NCBI GenBank assembly: GCA_020152595.1
Contig: JAIGNY010001912.1
Location: 55,001 to 119,000 of the forward strand
DNA from: Chiridota heheva
Taxonomy: Eukaryota > Echinodermata > Holothuroidea > Apodida > Chiridotidae
Direction of reading: 5' to 3'
DNA length: 64,000 nucleotides
The position numbers and the translations under genes are program-made. Below are positions 24,749 through 34,649 of the stretch, piece by piece. Numbering within the stretch: the stretch's first letter is position 1; each line of letters starts with the position of its first letter. The notes beneath the pieces are model-generated. The model was not told the DNA's origin. It was given only the letters and a program-made list of their open reading frames with translations, and made no database searches.

Positions 24749-25528
24749 CTACCGAACCCCGCAGCATGCAGAAAGCAGAAGAGTGTGTGTAACGACAACT
24801 TCAACGAGAGTCCTCTCGATGGACAACAATCCATCGTGGCTACATAATATTAACTGAATGAGCTGATGAGAGATCAAAGTGTTGTGATCTTTCATACTTT
24901 TCAATGCGATCCTGGCCTTTCGACGCTTACGAAGAGACTTAGGGGAAGGTAGGTGATAAGCTGTCCCATAGAGGTCGTCCGATTCTTTATCTACCAATCC
25001 TGAAGGAGCGAGTTGACCACGAAAGCAAAGTTTTGTTTCATTAGGATTCCACCAACGCGTACTGTCTCGCCAACGCTCAGGATTACTGATCAATTCACGG
25101 GGCATATTCATCTGTGCTAATCCTTTACAGAATTCCTCGATACCTGTCGGCATTGGCGATATCCTCTTACATACAACATCGCTCACCAAGTCGACGATGT
25201 GAGATCCTTTCACGACCCGATTATCAAGAATCAGTTCTCCTTCTTTATTCCAGCTGAGTGTTCCGTCACTGGAAAATATTTTTTGCAAGCAACTGCACCG
25301 CTTTGTTTTTAAAAAGCTTAGGCAGGCTATCAATGCCACCTTTATCAAAGTCAGATGACTATTCTGGTTCTTCGATTTTGGGCTCAGAAAGCACGCGTAC
25401 GGTAGGCCGTTCGTTGTGTCATACGTCATATAGCGTTGTAATAGATGGGCATAACGTCTCGTTTTGCTGGTATCATCGATATTGGTCGTGCCAAGTAAAC
25501 TCAATAAACTTTTCTCTAATTTACGCAC
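24749..25528 (-). CDS. Conserved Polinton protein of unknown function
   Basis: An open frame of 259 codons, the longest non-repetitive one in the window. It resembles an uncharacterised protein that I recall from Polinton-like elements of cnidarians and other animals. The recognisable core is LSWNKEGELILDNRVVKGSH followed by IVDLVSDVV, then PTGIEEFCKGLAQMNMPREL and NPERW. The family normally ends in a basic, Ser/Pro-rich tail; here the tail includes KSLRKRRKARIAL and then a stretch without similarity, so the last ~50 residues may be read in the wrong frame. A virion core or scaffold role is only a guess. The gene ends directly at the start of the integrase. Confidence 0.6.
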   Translation of the reverse strand: MRKLEKSLLSLLGTTNIDDTSKTRRYAHLLQRYMTYDTTNGLPYACFLSPKSKNQNSHLTLIKVALIACLSFLKTKRCSCLQKIFSSDGTLSWNKEGELILDNRVVKGSHIVDLVSDVVCKRISPMPTGIEEFCKGLAQMNMPRELISNPERWRDSTRWWNPNETKLCFRGQLAPSGLVDKESDDLYGTAYHLPSPKSLRKRRKARIALKSMKDHNTLISHQLIQLILCSHDGLLSIERTLVEVVVTHTLLLSACCGVR

Positions 25529-25617
25529 TTTGGTGCGTTCTGGTTTTGAACTGTTGTTATGCGGTCAATATAGTCAGGAGATACCAAAACAAGTTGCTTT
25601 GTATGTTCCATTATCTT

Positions 25618-26007
25618 TTAAACAACACTTTTCCGAGGATGCCGATGATGGGCGGTAGTAACACTGCCAGAATAGAAACCCCTTTCTGTAGTAATTTTTT
25701 TTTTTTTTAGCCACCGATCCTTTTTATTGGCTAAAGCACGCAACTGATGCTTAAATAATTTCTCTCTCTGTTGTTTCTTTAAACGAATGTGTCCATTCAA
25801 AGTATTCAGGGCACCCTCACAGAGACACGTGATCAATTCTTTTAAAGCTCCTTGAATTATACCTTGCCTTCGCGTGGGTGATCCTTTTGCTAAGCCGTGT
25901 AAATAAGAACCGTGTTTACGCCGACGCTGCATGATGACAAAATGAGCTGAAAGTGAAATGTGTCCGACTTTTAAATATTTTTTTGACGTAAGCATACTGA
26001 ACTTCAA
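25618..26007 (-). CDS. Small basic conserved Polinton protein of unknown function
   Basis: A 129-codon frame. The recognisable part is RRRKHGSYLHGLAKGSPTRR, then ITCLCEGALNTLNGHIRLKK and HQLRALANKKDRWLKKKK, like the small (about 110-130 aa) basic proteins found next to the ATPase gene in animal Polinton-like elements. Homologues usually start near MQRRRKHG (residue 26 here), so the first 25 residues are probably ATPase overlap and not part of this protein. The final residues after the Lys run (a poly-A/T stretch at 25698-25710) may be frameshifted. Possibly a DNA-binding core protein (inference). Confidence 0.5.
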   Translation of the reverse strand: MKFSMLTSKKYLKVGHISLSAHFVIMQRRRKHGSYLHGLAKGSPTRRQGIIQGALKELITCLCEGALNTLNGHIRLKKQQREKLFKHQLRALANKKDRWLKKKKITTERGFYSGSVTTAHHRHPRKSVV

Positions 26008-26450
26008 CAGGAGATATCTGAGTTCTCAGTCGAAAATTGTTTGTGTGGTATTTTTCAAATCAATGAAAAGGTATCCATAAGTTTTTGCGGTAGAGTCGTG
26101 GTAGGCTTTTTGAAGATGTTTGGGTTTACCGGGGAACATTTGTCTAGCAAGGTAAGAAATTTGGAATACACCTCTAGGATTTTTAAACAATAAAAGATAG
26201 TGTGTGTTCGGGCCAATGGTTCGAATTTCACTGCCTTGGTGGAATTAGTTTTGACTGACTAAAATGATAGATAGATTCTCGTGGTGATTACCCTGGGTAA
26301 AAAAGATGGCTTATCTTCTTATCACTAGCAGTTTCAGACATCAAATCATCAAGGATGATAAGGTTTCGTTTTGTTTTGCATTAAAGTATTGCGGTATGTC
26401 TTCTATAAACTGAATGATAGAACCCAGAGTTTGACGAGTTTGTCATAAAG
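25985..26450 (-). pseudogene. FtsK/HerA-type packaging ATPase, N-terminally deleted
   Basis: Polinton ATPases of the FtsK-HerA superfamily are thought to pump DNA into capsids. On the minus strand this segment shows YQPLYDKLVKL (~26420-26450), a Walker B region RNLIILDDLMSETASDKKIS at 26310-26370 with the acidic DD, and a C-terminal part ending ELRTQ(I)SP-like near 26020. The Walker A P-loop and everything before it are absent: the sequence joins instead the C-terminal end of the DNA polymerase. Several frameshifts also occur (stop-rich stretch 26150-26290). Confidence 0.7.
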
Positions 26451-29400
26451 AGGTTGGTATTCGCCAAAACAGTAATAATACTTACTATACAGTGAAACAA
26501 TTCCCTCCCCCTCCAACTCCAGTTTAAATAATCCCGGGGTTCGTTTGTCGGAGCGTTTGTGTTCGTCAGTGTCCATGCGAGGAAACCAAATGTATTTTTC
26601 TCGTTCGTATTCCCCCCTCCCTCACCATGTGCGGTTTGATTACATCTTCAAGCGAATCGCCAGAAATGGCCAAAGATGCATTCTCAGTGTCCATCTCGCA
26701 ATATTCAAAGTCTGCGGGGTGGACAAATTTTTGCATAAAATCGTAATAAAATTCCAACATTCTCAATTTGGCATATTTGTATACGAAATATTTAATTTAG
26801 AGGGGAAGATCCAATTGGATTGGACGTTTGTGTGTCTCAATTTTATACATATTACTCCCAACCATTATTAGTCGTTTGAAAAATGGGTCGTTTACCATCT
26901 TATAGACATCGGTAGAAGTACAAACTTTAATAGCCACATGTTTTTCGTTGTTATTAACGGTTTTGCCATACCACGAATTGCCTATCATCTTCACAGTATC
27001 CGCAATAATGCTTTTGGAAGGATATTCATCGCCCGCCCGCCCTGCATCCGATACGGCCTCCCCAAAACCTTGAAAAACAGCTTTGGGAAGAAATTTCCCA
27101 ATTTAATCGATTTTCAAATAGCACTGAAGTTGCCAATAAAGTTTTCTTACCAAACATACTACCGATGAGGCTACGTCGGGGTTGTTTTAAAAAATTATGC
27201 AATTCTGCATACTTGGTCATGTGATCTCCTATGTCCCATATACCTACTTCTGCATTCTTAAGGATCAGAGGCATTTCGGCGAATTGAGATTTGAGGTTGT
27301 CGGGAACTTCAATATCGCATTCTACGACCCCAAAGATATCACCCGTCTTTATATGATTGAGCAGCTCCCCTTCTGTCAATGTCCATATCTCTTGGCAGGT
27401 ATATGGAAATACGGTTTTCAAAAACTGTTTAATGACAGTATTTTGCTTTTGCTCTTCCTTCCATTGACATTCCCACTCCTCAACAAATTTGAATCCTAAC
27501 GATTTAAGATATTTAAAATTTGCACATGTGACTTTATATAAATTGGCTGGAAACATATCCCCACCCCCTTCCCGTGCGAGGCCGGGTACTGATATTCCTT
27601 GCTTGAACATGTCTATATCTTTTTCTTTGTAAAACTCAAACATGTTATCCAATGCCTCCAGAAATGAAACAACATCTTTATTGTTGTACCAGACCAGAAA
27701 ATCTCTAAACAACGTCATGCCTTCATCGTGCCAAATCTTTACACAGTATTGGTATTCTTCTCTTAATCCCTTTTAAGGTGTTATGAAAGGTCCCCCTCTC
27801 CCCTCTTTATCCACACTAAAACCGTCGACGGGCAATTGCCGTCGGACCATACACACTTCTTTTTCATTCAAGCGGTGCTTAATAAAAAACGCTACGTTGT
27901 CTGGCCTCCCATTCCAAACAACCCGCGGCAAAGTTTTGTAATGCATGCGTAAATTCTCAACTAAACCACGTTTTTACTCCCGTCGCTTCAGTACCACGCC
28001 TGTATGCATGTCTTGCATAACAGCCCAAATATAAATTGCATTGGCATCAAATCCTATTTATTTTTTTAGATTTTAGGTTTTTCCCTCCCTTATTTTAGTT
28101 TTGTCTTTCTCGTGATACCGATTGCAAATAATTGATGCCCCCCCCCTCCCTCACCCCTCTCGCCCACGATAATGTGTTTGAAAAGGTGATATAGGTAGAA
28201 ATGATCTTACGACAAGTATTGAAGGGGTATCTCAGTGCGAGGGCGGGTACTGATATTCCTTGCTTGAACATGTCTATATCTTTTTCTTTGTAAAACTCAA
28301 ACATTTTATCCAATGATTTCAGAAATGAAACAACATCTTTATTGTTGTACCAGACCAGAAAATCTCTAAACAACGTCATGCCTTCATCGTGCCAAATCTT
28401 TACACAGTATTGGTATTCTTCTCTTGATCCCTTTTAAGGTGTTATAAAAGGTCTCGTGTGATGGGAAAGTAGTTTCGGTTAATTTTTTTAGACTGTTCAT
28501 CCAATCTTGTGAAAAAAATCTTTTTCTTCTTTACAGTTATACGCTTTAAAAAAAATGTTTGTAGCTGCAACCTGGTGCAAGAATTTTTTTTAAGTCTAAA
28601 CTCTTGAACCATTTTGATCTGATTGACAAATAGTCACTCTTGTGTTTTATTATTAGTCGGTCGCCGAATAATTTTCATCATCGTGAAGCTTTTCCAGACT
28701 ACTGTACACAAAACCTTTCATAACATTGATATCATACTTACCCGAATTGAAACCAATAACCGGAATTTGTCGGCAATAATTATAAAGCGAACCTAATAAA
28801 GGTTTTAAAACAAGACAACGAAAGTTACCATTAGATCCCTCGATATTAGAATTATCTTTATCTTCATCTAGTGTGGTTTCCTCTGCTTGGATTTTTTTTT
28901 TAAAGGCTCTTGATAGCATCAGATAATGACGTATTATCAAGAATATTACCAAAAGCTGCAGTGGCATTTTCCTTACAATAACTTATCAAATAATCAACCA
29001 CTTCGGTATCATCACCAATTTAAATTATAAAATGTGGTGCTTCATAGCCGGGGACATTGGAACAACTGAACAAACACTAATGCTAAGTAACTCATGGTTT
29101 CTAGTATATGCAAGCTTTAAAGATTTGAAATGGATAATGTTGGTTTTATCCATATAAGTTTCAATATGATAGGTTATTCTAAAGGGGTAAAAATGGTAAC
29201 TTTGGGAAATGTTGATATTAACGGCTTCTAGTCTATCAAAAATTGAGGGGGCTAGCTCAAATACCCCTCCTGGAAATGTATACGTTACATGCCATTTGCA
29301 GCGCGGAGTATCAACTGTTAAATTTTTGTGTCGCCTAAACAGTTTTTGACAACGGGTACAACTGAATGTAAATGCATAATGCTCGACATGAGAAGTGACC

Positions 29401-30437
29401 CTCAAAATAATTTACATGTCGTTGTTGACGGATACCGACATGGCGATCGCCGTATCAATTCAGCAATGTGATCTACATTTCCTTTGTTGTTGTTGGCATC
29501 GGTGTCTGCTGTCAGTTGGTAGACATACACATTGATTTGGAATATCTCTTCAAGCACCCCTGACTCAATAGAAGGAAACCCTTTCATAAGTGCTTACATC
29601 AGCTTTGCCTCCTACCTTTTCTTTAAATTTGGCAAAAAGCTGTTTCGGAGTTTTCAGATGATTGATCCCTTTAAGGTGATAAGCTAAATATCTAAAAAAA
29701 CGCAAATTATCTTCATAAGGACATGTGTTTTAGAAAGTGTAGCCATGGAATGAATAAATCTATGTGTTTTAATGTACTCAGGGAGATCGGATGGTGGCGT
29801 CCCTACAATTAGATATGACCCTAATTTGGTGACATAAAAGGTAACGTTAGTTATTAAATTAGATACCCGCTTTGATTCCTCCATGTTAAGGGACAGCGTC
29901 TGTTCTAAATCATTACTATTTAACTGGTGAATAAAACTCTCTAAATCACGAGGATTACCTATGATGAAGGGACGTTCACAAATTTTGTTTTATGTGAACT
30001 ATGAAAATATCTTAGTTTCCCTGAAACCCTATTTTGTCAAATATAACTGGTTGCTTTGGTCGGCATACACGGCTCTGATCAAATGCTCGAGATTGACTAC
30101 ACTATTAGTTCTAAAATTGTAAATGTTCTGTACCAGATTATTTCTTCGATGATAAGTTATAATATCGCCCAGTTGTTCTCGTTATAGATTTTGCAGTCAC
30201 CAGTGGTGGTGATGATGACAAACCCACTCGTATTACTTCTGGAAAATCAGGCGGGTATTTCGCCATGATTGGCTCTGCAAGTTCTGGGGGTGGAGGGGGA
30301 AGGGGGTGGCCCTGGTGATGGTGGTGGAGGTGGTGGTGGTGTTCCTGGTGGTGGATGTCCTGGTGGTGGTGATGGTGCAAGTGGATATCCTGGTTGTGGT
30401 CATGGTCCAGGTGGTGTTGATGTTTGTGCAGGTTCAT
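26450..30437 (-). pseudogene. Protein-primed family B DNA polymerase of the Polinton, frameshifted
   Basis: This replicates the element. In order on the minus strand it has a His-rich leader (30138-30437), an N-terminal domain (PSDLPEYIKTHRFIHSMATL near 29780), a zinc-knuckle-like CTRCQKLFRRH (29350), the exonuclease region (ITYHIETYM near 29168, where family members have FDFE; GFNSGKYDIN at 28727-28757, exo II; WYNNKDV near 28345), motif A (FDANAIY, about 28030-28050), RRSLIGSMFG (27100), motif B (IGNSWYGKT, 26960-26985), motif C (YCEMDTENA, 26680-26706; family YCEMDTDSA) and a C-terminal KRTPGLFK (26525). Exo I Asp is His here and the second motif C Asp is Glu, so it is catalytically crippled as well as broken. 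A 218-bp segment is duplicated inside it (27574-27791 and 28235-28452). Confidence 0.8.
27574..28452. repeat. Internal 218-bp direct duplication in the polymerase gene
   Basis: 27574-27791 and 28235-28452 are nearly identical (only a few differences), with an offset of 661 bases. Both encode the WYNNKDVVSFLE region. The upstream (28.2-kb) copy is in the expected position. The 27.6-kb copy sits where the segment after motif A should be, displacing sequence that family members carry there. Confidence 0.9.
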
Positions 30438-30599
30438 TTTCGGTATTTAACCTCGAACTGCAATATATGAAAAAATGAATTGGTCCTGAGGAAAAGGTTT
30501 TGATATGTAGAAATACATTTTTCAATATGATAGTTTCTTGAAATCAATCATTTATTGAAAATAATATAACATTTACCTGAGAGTTGTCTTTTTTGGTGC

Positions 30600-30925
30600 T
30601 ACAGGTCCGCTGTTGGTGACGACGACGGTTGAATTTTGTTTAAAAAAAACTTAGAGCACCGCTCACACTTAAATTTTCTTTGTGTGTGTGGACCGTCATC
30701 AACATGTGGGCCTTTATTTGCTTTTTGGAGGCAAACCGTTTCCTACATGAACCATCCTCACAATGTAACTCGGTAGATGGGCCTGGAATGTCCTTGGCCT
30801 TTGGGTGAAAAGTAGATGGTCCTGGGATGTCCTCGGCCTCTATATTAGAAGTAGATGGTCCTGGGATATCCTCGGCCTCTGGGCTAGTAGTAGATGATCA
30901 TGGAATGTCCTGTGCGGGTATGTGC
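30600..30925 (-). other. C2H2 finger segment with 13-residue repeats
   Basis: A frame on the minus strand reads about four copies of a 39-bp unit (30767-30920), encoding variants of EAEDIPGPSTSNI, then a single C2H2-like finger (CEDGSCRKRFASKKQIKAHM followed by a spaced His) at about 30690-30765. A stop codon (tga) interrupts the first repeat. Polinton polymerases of animals often begin with zinc fingers, so this may be the true N-terminus of the polymerase or a small separate gene. A donor-like gtaaatg follows at about 30577, so an intron may lie between it and the His-rich leader. Function unknown; nucleic-acid binding is inferred. Confidence 0.5.
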
Positions 30926-31019
30926 ATTGTCTGATTTGCTCTATAAAGAAACAAGAAATGAAAATGATGACCACTAGCAGACTAGGTGTTACATATAACG
31001 AGCAACAACAAATGCAAAC

Positions 31020-31203
31020 GGGGATTAGGAGGGGCTGGATAGTAACGATGAAACTAAATATCATTTTCAGTCAGAAAAACAAATTACACTGGCACGAACA
31101 TTCTGAAGTTCAATATAACCATCAGCAATACAAAAAAATGTACAAGCTGAAATTAGGAGGGGCTGAGATAAACGATGAAACTAAATACTATTTCAAGTCA
31201 TAG
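31020..31203. repeat. Diverged ~50-bp repeat pair
   Basis: The words attaggaggggctg and aacgatgaaactaaata occur twice, at 31025-31060 and 31154-31190, offset by about 129 bases. The unit may belong to the right end of the Polinton or to the flanking LINE scrap. Confidence 0.6.
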
Positions 31204-31204
31204 A

Positions 31205-31450
31205 AAATATCCTCATATTATACTCACTTCCAGCGCATCCGTCCTGTCTGACCCTGCTGCCTCGGTAGGCAAAGTTGTCTGTGAAAGGCAACTCTTTGTC
31301 ATCTATTATGGGAAAACAGTGCTACTTCATCTGCAAAGTCTAGGTCCTTAAGGGTAGAGAATAGGGTCCACCTTATACCCTTCGGCTAATCTTCATAACA
31401 ATCAAACTCCTCATTTAAAAACTTTAGCCAACAACTTGATCCAAACAAAG
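31205..31450 (-). mobile_element. RTE-like reverse transcriptase scrap
   Basis: On the minus strand one frame reads GYKVDPI-like sequence and another DLDFADEVALFSHN at 31300-31360. This is the polymerase motif C region of RTE/RTE-like LINEs (LDFADDvaLLSH, with the second Asp changed to Glu). About 20 codons later, in a shifted frame, AYRGSRVRQDGCAGSEYN (31220-31275) matches the F.YLGS.v..dG....i segment. The intervening segment is deleted. It is bounded on the right by the foldback element at 31477. Confidence 0.65.
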
Positions 31451-31476
31451 AAACCGGAAGCCAACGCCAGAATCAG

Positions 31477-32006
31477 CAGTTCGGGAGCAACCGAAAAACT
31501 GGGTACTTAAGAATAATCCAAAAATTGGGTACTTTTGTGTATCATGTCATCGCATGAGCCTACACATTTGACTAGCCCACACTAAACATAGGGGGTTTCT
31601 CATTTTCCGCTCCGGATTGTCCAAAATTCCAATGGATATCTTGACATTTTGAAGACGGATAGTAAAAAGATATTCAAAACTTTTTGCCGCTGCTTTTTGA
31701 AATTCACGGTTGTATTTTTGAGAAAATTAATAAAACTGATTATGGGCAATCTGTTTTGTTCATTTGCTCAAAAAGGCGACGATGAATTTTAAAAAGCAGC
31801 GGCAAAAAGTTTTGAATATCTATTTACTATCCGTCTCCAAAATTTCAGGATATCCATTGAAATTTTGGACAATCCGAGACAGGAAATGAGAAACCCCATA
31901 TGTTTTGTGTGGGCTAGTCAAATGTGTAGACTCATGCGATGACGTAATACTTAAAAGTACCCAGTTTTTCGGGCTTACCCAGTTTTTCGGGCTGCTCCCG
32001 AAACTG
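31477..32006. mobile_element. Foldback element with ~245-bp inverted arms
   Basis: The left arm (31477-31722) and right arm (31763-32006) are inverted copies of each other with roughly 85-90 % agreement by eye, around a ~40-base spacer. The termini read cagttcgggagc and gctcccgaaactg. No clear target-site duplication is seen. The whole could fold into one long hairpin. No coding capacity. Confidence 0.9.
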
Positions 32007-32165
32007 GTCAGGGGTAGAAGAATAGCCTTTTCTACAAATAGTCGATCTACTTGAAAACCTTAATTCTTTCTTGGATCAGGAGCCCCACATTTTGAAATGC
32101 TACAAGCCAACATACCGATCCTGTTCTTAGTATTATGGCATGTTCACAAAAAGACTACTAGTACG

Positions 32166-32322
32166 CAGTGGCGTAGTAAGCACTCAAAAAGATCATTTCA
32201 GTGTTCAAATTTAGCCCATTCCTAAGAGAAATTTTGTTTTGGAAAGCAAAATAAAGCACAAAAAAACACAAGAAAGATTATCTCAGTTTTGTAAAATTCC
32301 CCAACCCGTGACTTCGCCACTG
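32166..32322. mobile_element. hAT-like MITE
   Basis: Termini cagtggcgtagtaa and tgacttcgccactg form imperfect inverted repeats. The flanks ctagtacg (32158-32165) and gcagtacg (32323-32330) agree at six of eight positions, fitting an old 8-bp hAT duplication. 157 bp, non-coding. Confidence 0.75.
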
Positions 32323-32373
32323 GCAGTACGCAAAACTGCTTTTTTGTTTTTAAAAACAGATTTAGGATTTATT

Positions 32374-33150
32374 CAAGGGCGGACCCAGGATAAAATAACA
32401 GGGGCCAAAAAAGGATGATGTGATAATGTGTTTTATGAGCAGTTTTGTCATCATTGATGGAGCATATTGAGACAAAGGTGCAGATTCTTATAAGAGGGGA
32501 GCAGGGAAAAAGGTACTCTCTGAAAAACTTTCACCTTTCTTATTGCATGTTTTCTTCCGACTGGGAAATTATTTGTAATAATTAAAAAGGAAAATTTGGC
32601 AAATACATTAAAAATGTTTGGTAAATTTTGGCAACATTTCCTGATAATTGATGAACATTTGAAATTAAATCAAAGAAAAATTGCCCCCAAAATGAAGAAA
32701 ATTTCCCTTAAATTGCATGAAAAGGAAAGAAGATTTCTAAATATTGATATGAAATTTCCCAAAAATTGAAGAAATATTACCGAAAATTGAAGAAAACTTG
32801 CTCCATAAGGAAGGATATTTTCAAAAAAAATTGCACAAGAATAAAGAGATTTCCCAAACATTGAAGGAAATTTCCCGAAAATGTATCAAAAATCGAAGAA
32901 ATTCGCCTATAATTGAAAGAATTCTAAATATTGAGAAAAATTGACCAAATATCGAAGAAAAAGTGCCCCAAAATAAAGACAATTTTCCGAAAATTAAACG
33001 AGAATGAAGGACATTTCCCAAAGATTGAAAGAGATTTCCCAAACATTGAATAGAATTTCCTAAAAAATTTAAATAAACCGTGACTAATGGTAAAAAAAGT
33101 AACATCGGAAAATCTCATGGGCCATGCTCCCCCCTCTCAATCTGCCCCTG
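32374..33150. mobile_element. hAT-like non-autonomous element carrying a minisatellite
   Basis: Left end caagggcggacccagg and right end ctcaatctgcccctg form a short inverted repeat of the CAGGGGCGGAtC type. The flanks gatttatt and gattcgtt agree at six of eight positions. The inside is almost entirely the ~20-bp repeat aatttcccgaaaattgaaga (32600-33070). Open frames full of Phe/Leu on the minus strand are products of this repeat and are not genes. Confidence 0.6.
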
Positions 33151-33440
33151 GATTCGTTGAAACGTAAAACTTCGCTCACCTATCTTTTGTGGGAAGGGAA
33201 GGGGGGCGGCTGGAAAGTGTGCATTTCAAACGTTTGAAAAATGAAGGAAAATTGAACGAGCAGGAATGAAATTTTCCAAAGATTTAAAGAGATTTCCCAA
33301 ACATTGTATGACATTTCCTGAAAATTTAAATAAACCGTGTCTAATGGTAAAAAAAGTAACATCGGAAAAATCTCAGGGGGCCATGTTCCCCCTCTCAATC
33401 TGCCCCTAGATTCGTTGAAACGTAAAACTTCGCCCACCTA
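33018..33440. repeat. 258-bp tandem duplication
   Basis: The last ~140 bases of the preceding element (from gagatttcccaaacattg through tctgcccctg and gattcgttgaaacgtaaaac) recur 258 bases downstream (33289-33440) with few changes. A G-run (33448-33463) follows. Confidence 0.85.
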
Positions 33441-34649
33441 TCTTGTGTGTGTGGGGGGGGGGGGTGTGCATTACAAACGTATCTCATTCCTGTTTTAACA
33501 ATGTGGCAGTGTTTCATATGTTTGTGATTTTGATTTTTGGTGAAACAACGATATTGAACTAATGTGACCAACCAGTGCCTCCCAAACCTCCTTCAAAAAG
33601 CTTTTACCAGTCTTTTGAATATCAAGGTTAAGAATTGTTTACAGCGGTTAGCTTTTCTTTGATCATATTCTTATGTGTCTATCAGCCTGAGGGAAGATCT
33701 ATGTCCTCACCCCTTCCTCAAAGAGGAAAACTTTTCGCATTCCAGGAACATGGGGTACTTGAAAGTCTTGAACATACTGATTCGAAATGGAACGCAAGTG
33801 ATAGAGATAAAAAAGACACAAATACACCTTTCTTAGTCTTTAAGGTATTCGATATCATGTACGAGTGCTTTTACTTGTCCCAATAGTGGCGCCAAATAAC
33901 ATTTTTTTTAGGAATGCACGGAGTGAGATAAATTGGTAAAGAATTCAATTGAAATTATTGACCATTGTTTTCAATTTTGCTAAGTTCTGGGTAGGACTTC
34001 AAAAGCTTAAAGACTATTAAACCTAATTATACTTTCTTCTTCAGTTCATATGAAAAACGCTAAAGCTTGAGCTGTTGAGTAGAACGGTCTTTGAACTTAA
34101 CTAAGAGATTAGTTTAATTTCTGGAGTATGGAATAATCGAAAGACATGCAATATTGATGATAAAGGAAACTGAAAACAGCTGATAGATTTTGAAGAAACT
34201 TGTTCATCAGATTCAGCCTATGATTAAATGTAGAATGTGTCTTTCTGAAATTTTGGTCATATTTCGACTATTTTATATTTAGAGACATGAGAGAAAATTG
34301 TACAGACTTTGTAGGCTGACACCAAACATTTGAGTGATGGGTTTGAAATTCAAAGAGTTAAAAAATGGGATTTCTTTTCAGAGTTCAGTGACGTGTGTAT
34401 ATTCCCTCCTCCTCACACACACACACACCCACACACACACTTTCGATGGGCACATCCCACCCATGCGTCGAGATGAAAATCAGCGTCAAGATCTTTTTGA
34501 ACAATCTATTGTTTTTTTAAATGATGCAAATCACTTTTTGAAACAAACAGATGCGTACTGATGGTCTTTCTAATTAAAGAAAGGAGATGGTTTTTGCAGA
34601 TCTATAAATAATGTATAATTTTCTGAAAGATAAAGATCTTCGGCAATAT
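33441..34649. other. Non-coding stretch
   Basis: No recognised gene. An 83-codon frame at 33635-33886 (plus) has a hydrophobic N-terminus but no family match and no supporting splice sites. A (CA)n run lies at 34412-34440. Confidence 0.4.

Larger units (their letters stand above)
19400..31060 (-). mobile_element. Polinton/Maverick (adintovirus-like) element, decayed
   Basis: The segment carries the complete Polinton gene signature: protein-primed family B polymerase, packaging ATPase, retroviral-type integrase, major and minor capsid proteins, adenain-type protease and accessory genes. All are on the minus strand except two PC4-like genes at the left end. Size (~11.6 kb) is at the small end for the class. 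It lies between an L2 relic (ends ~19090) and an RTE-like scrap (starts ~31210), so the edges are set by neighbours. I could not find long terminal inverted repeats or a 6-bp target duplication by eye. Frameshifts, stops, an internal duplication and a probable deletion show that it is an old, non-functional insertion. Gene order is given in the entries below. Confidence 0.85.

Noticed and set aside
24749..25710. Plus-strand frames opposite the Polinton genes (for example 25258-25710)
   Set aside because: Shadows of minus-strand genes with recognised relatives.
30269..30478. Gly-rich plus-strand frame
   Set aside because: It is the antisense of the His-rich leader of the polymerase gene and is a repeat product.
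32670..33437. Phe/Leu-rich minus-strand frames resembling membrane proteins
   Set aside because: Translations of the ~20-bp minisatellite; no conserved non-repeat residues.
33635..33886. Small secreted protein (hydrophobic start, 83 codons)
   Set aside because: No family match, no splice or promoter support, and the length is not exceptional.
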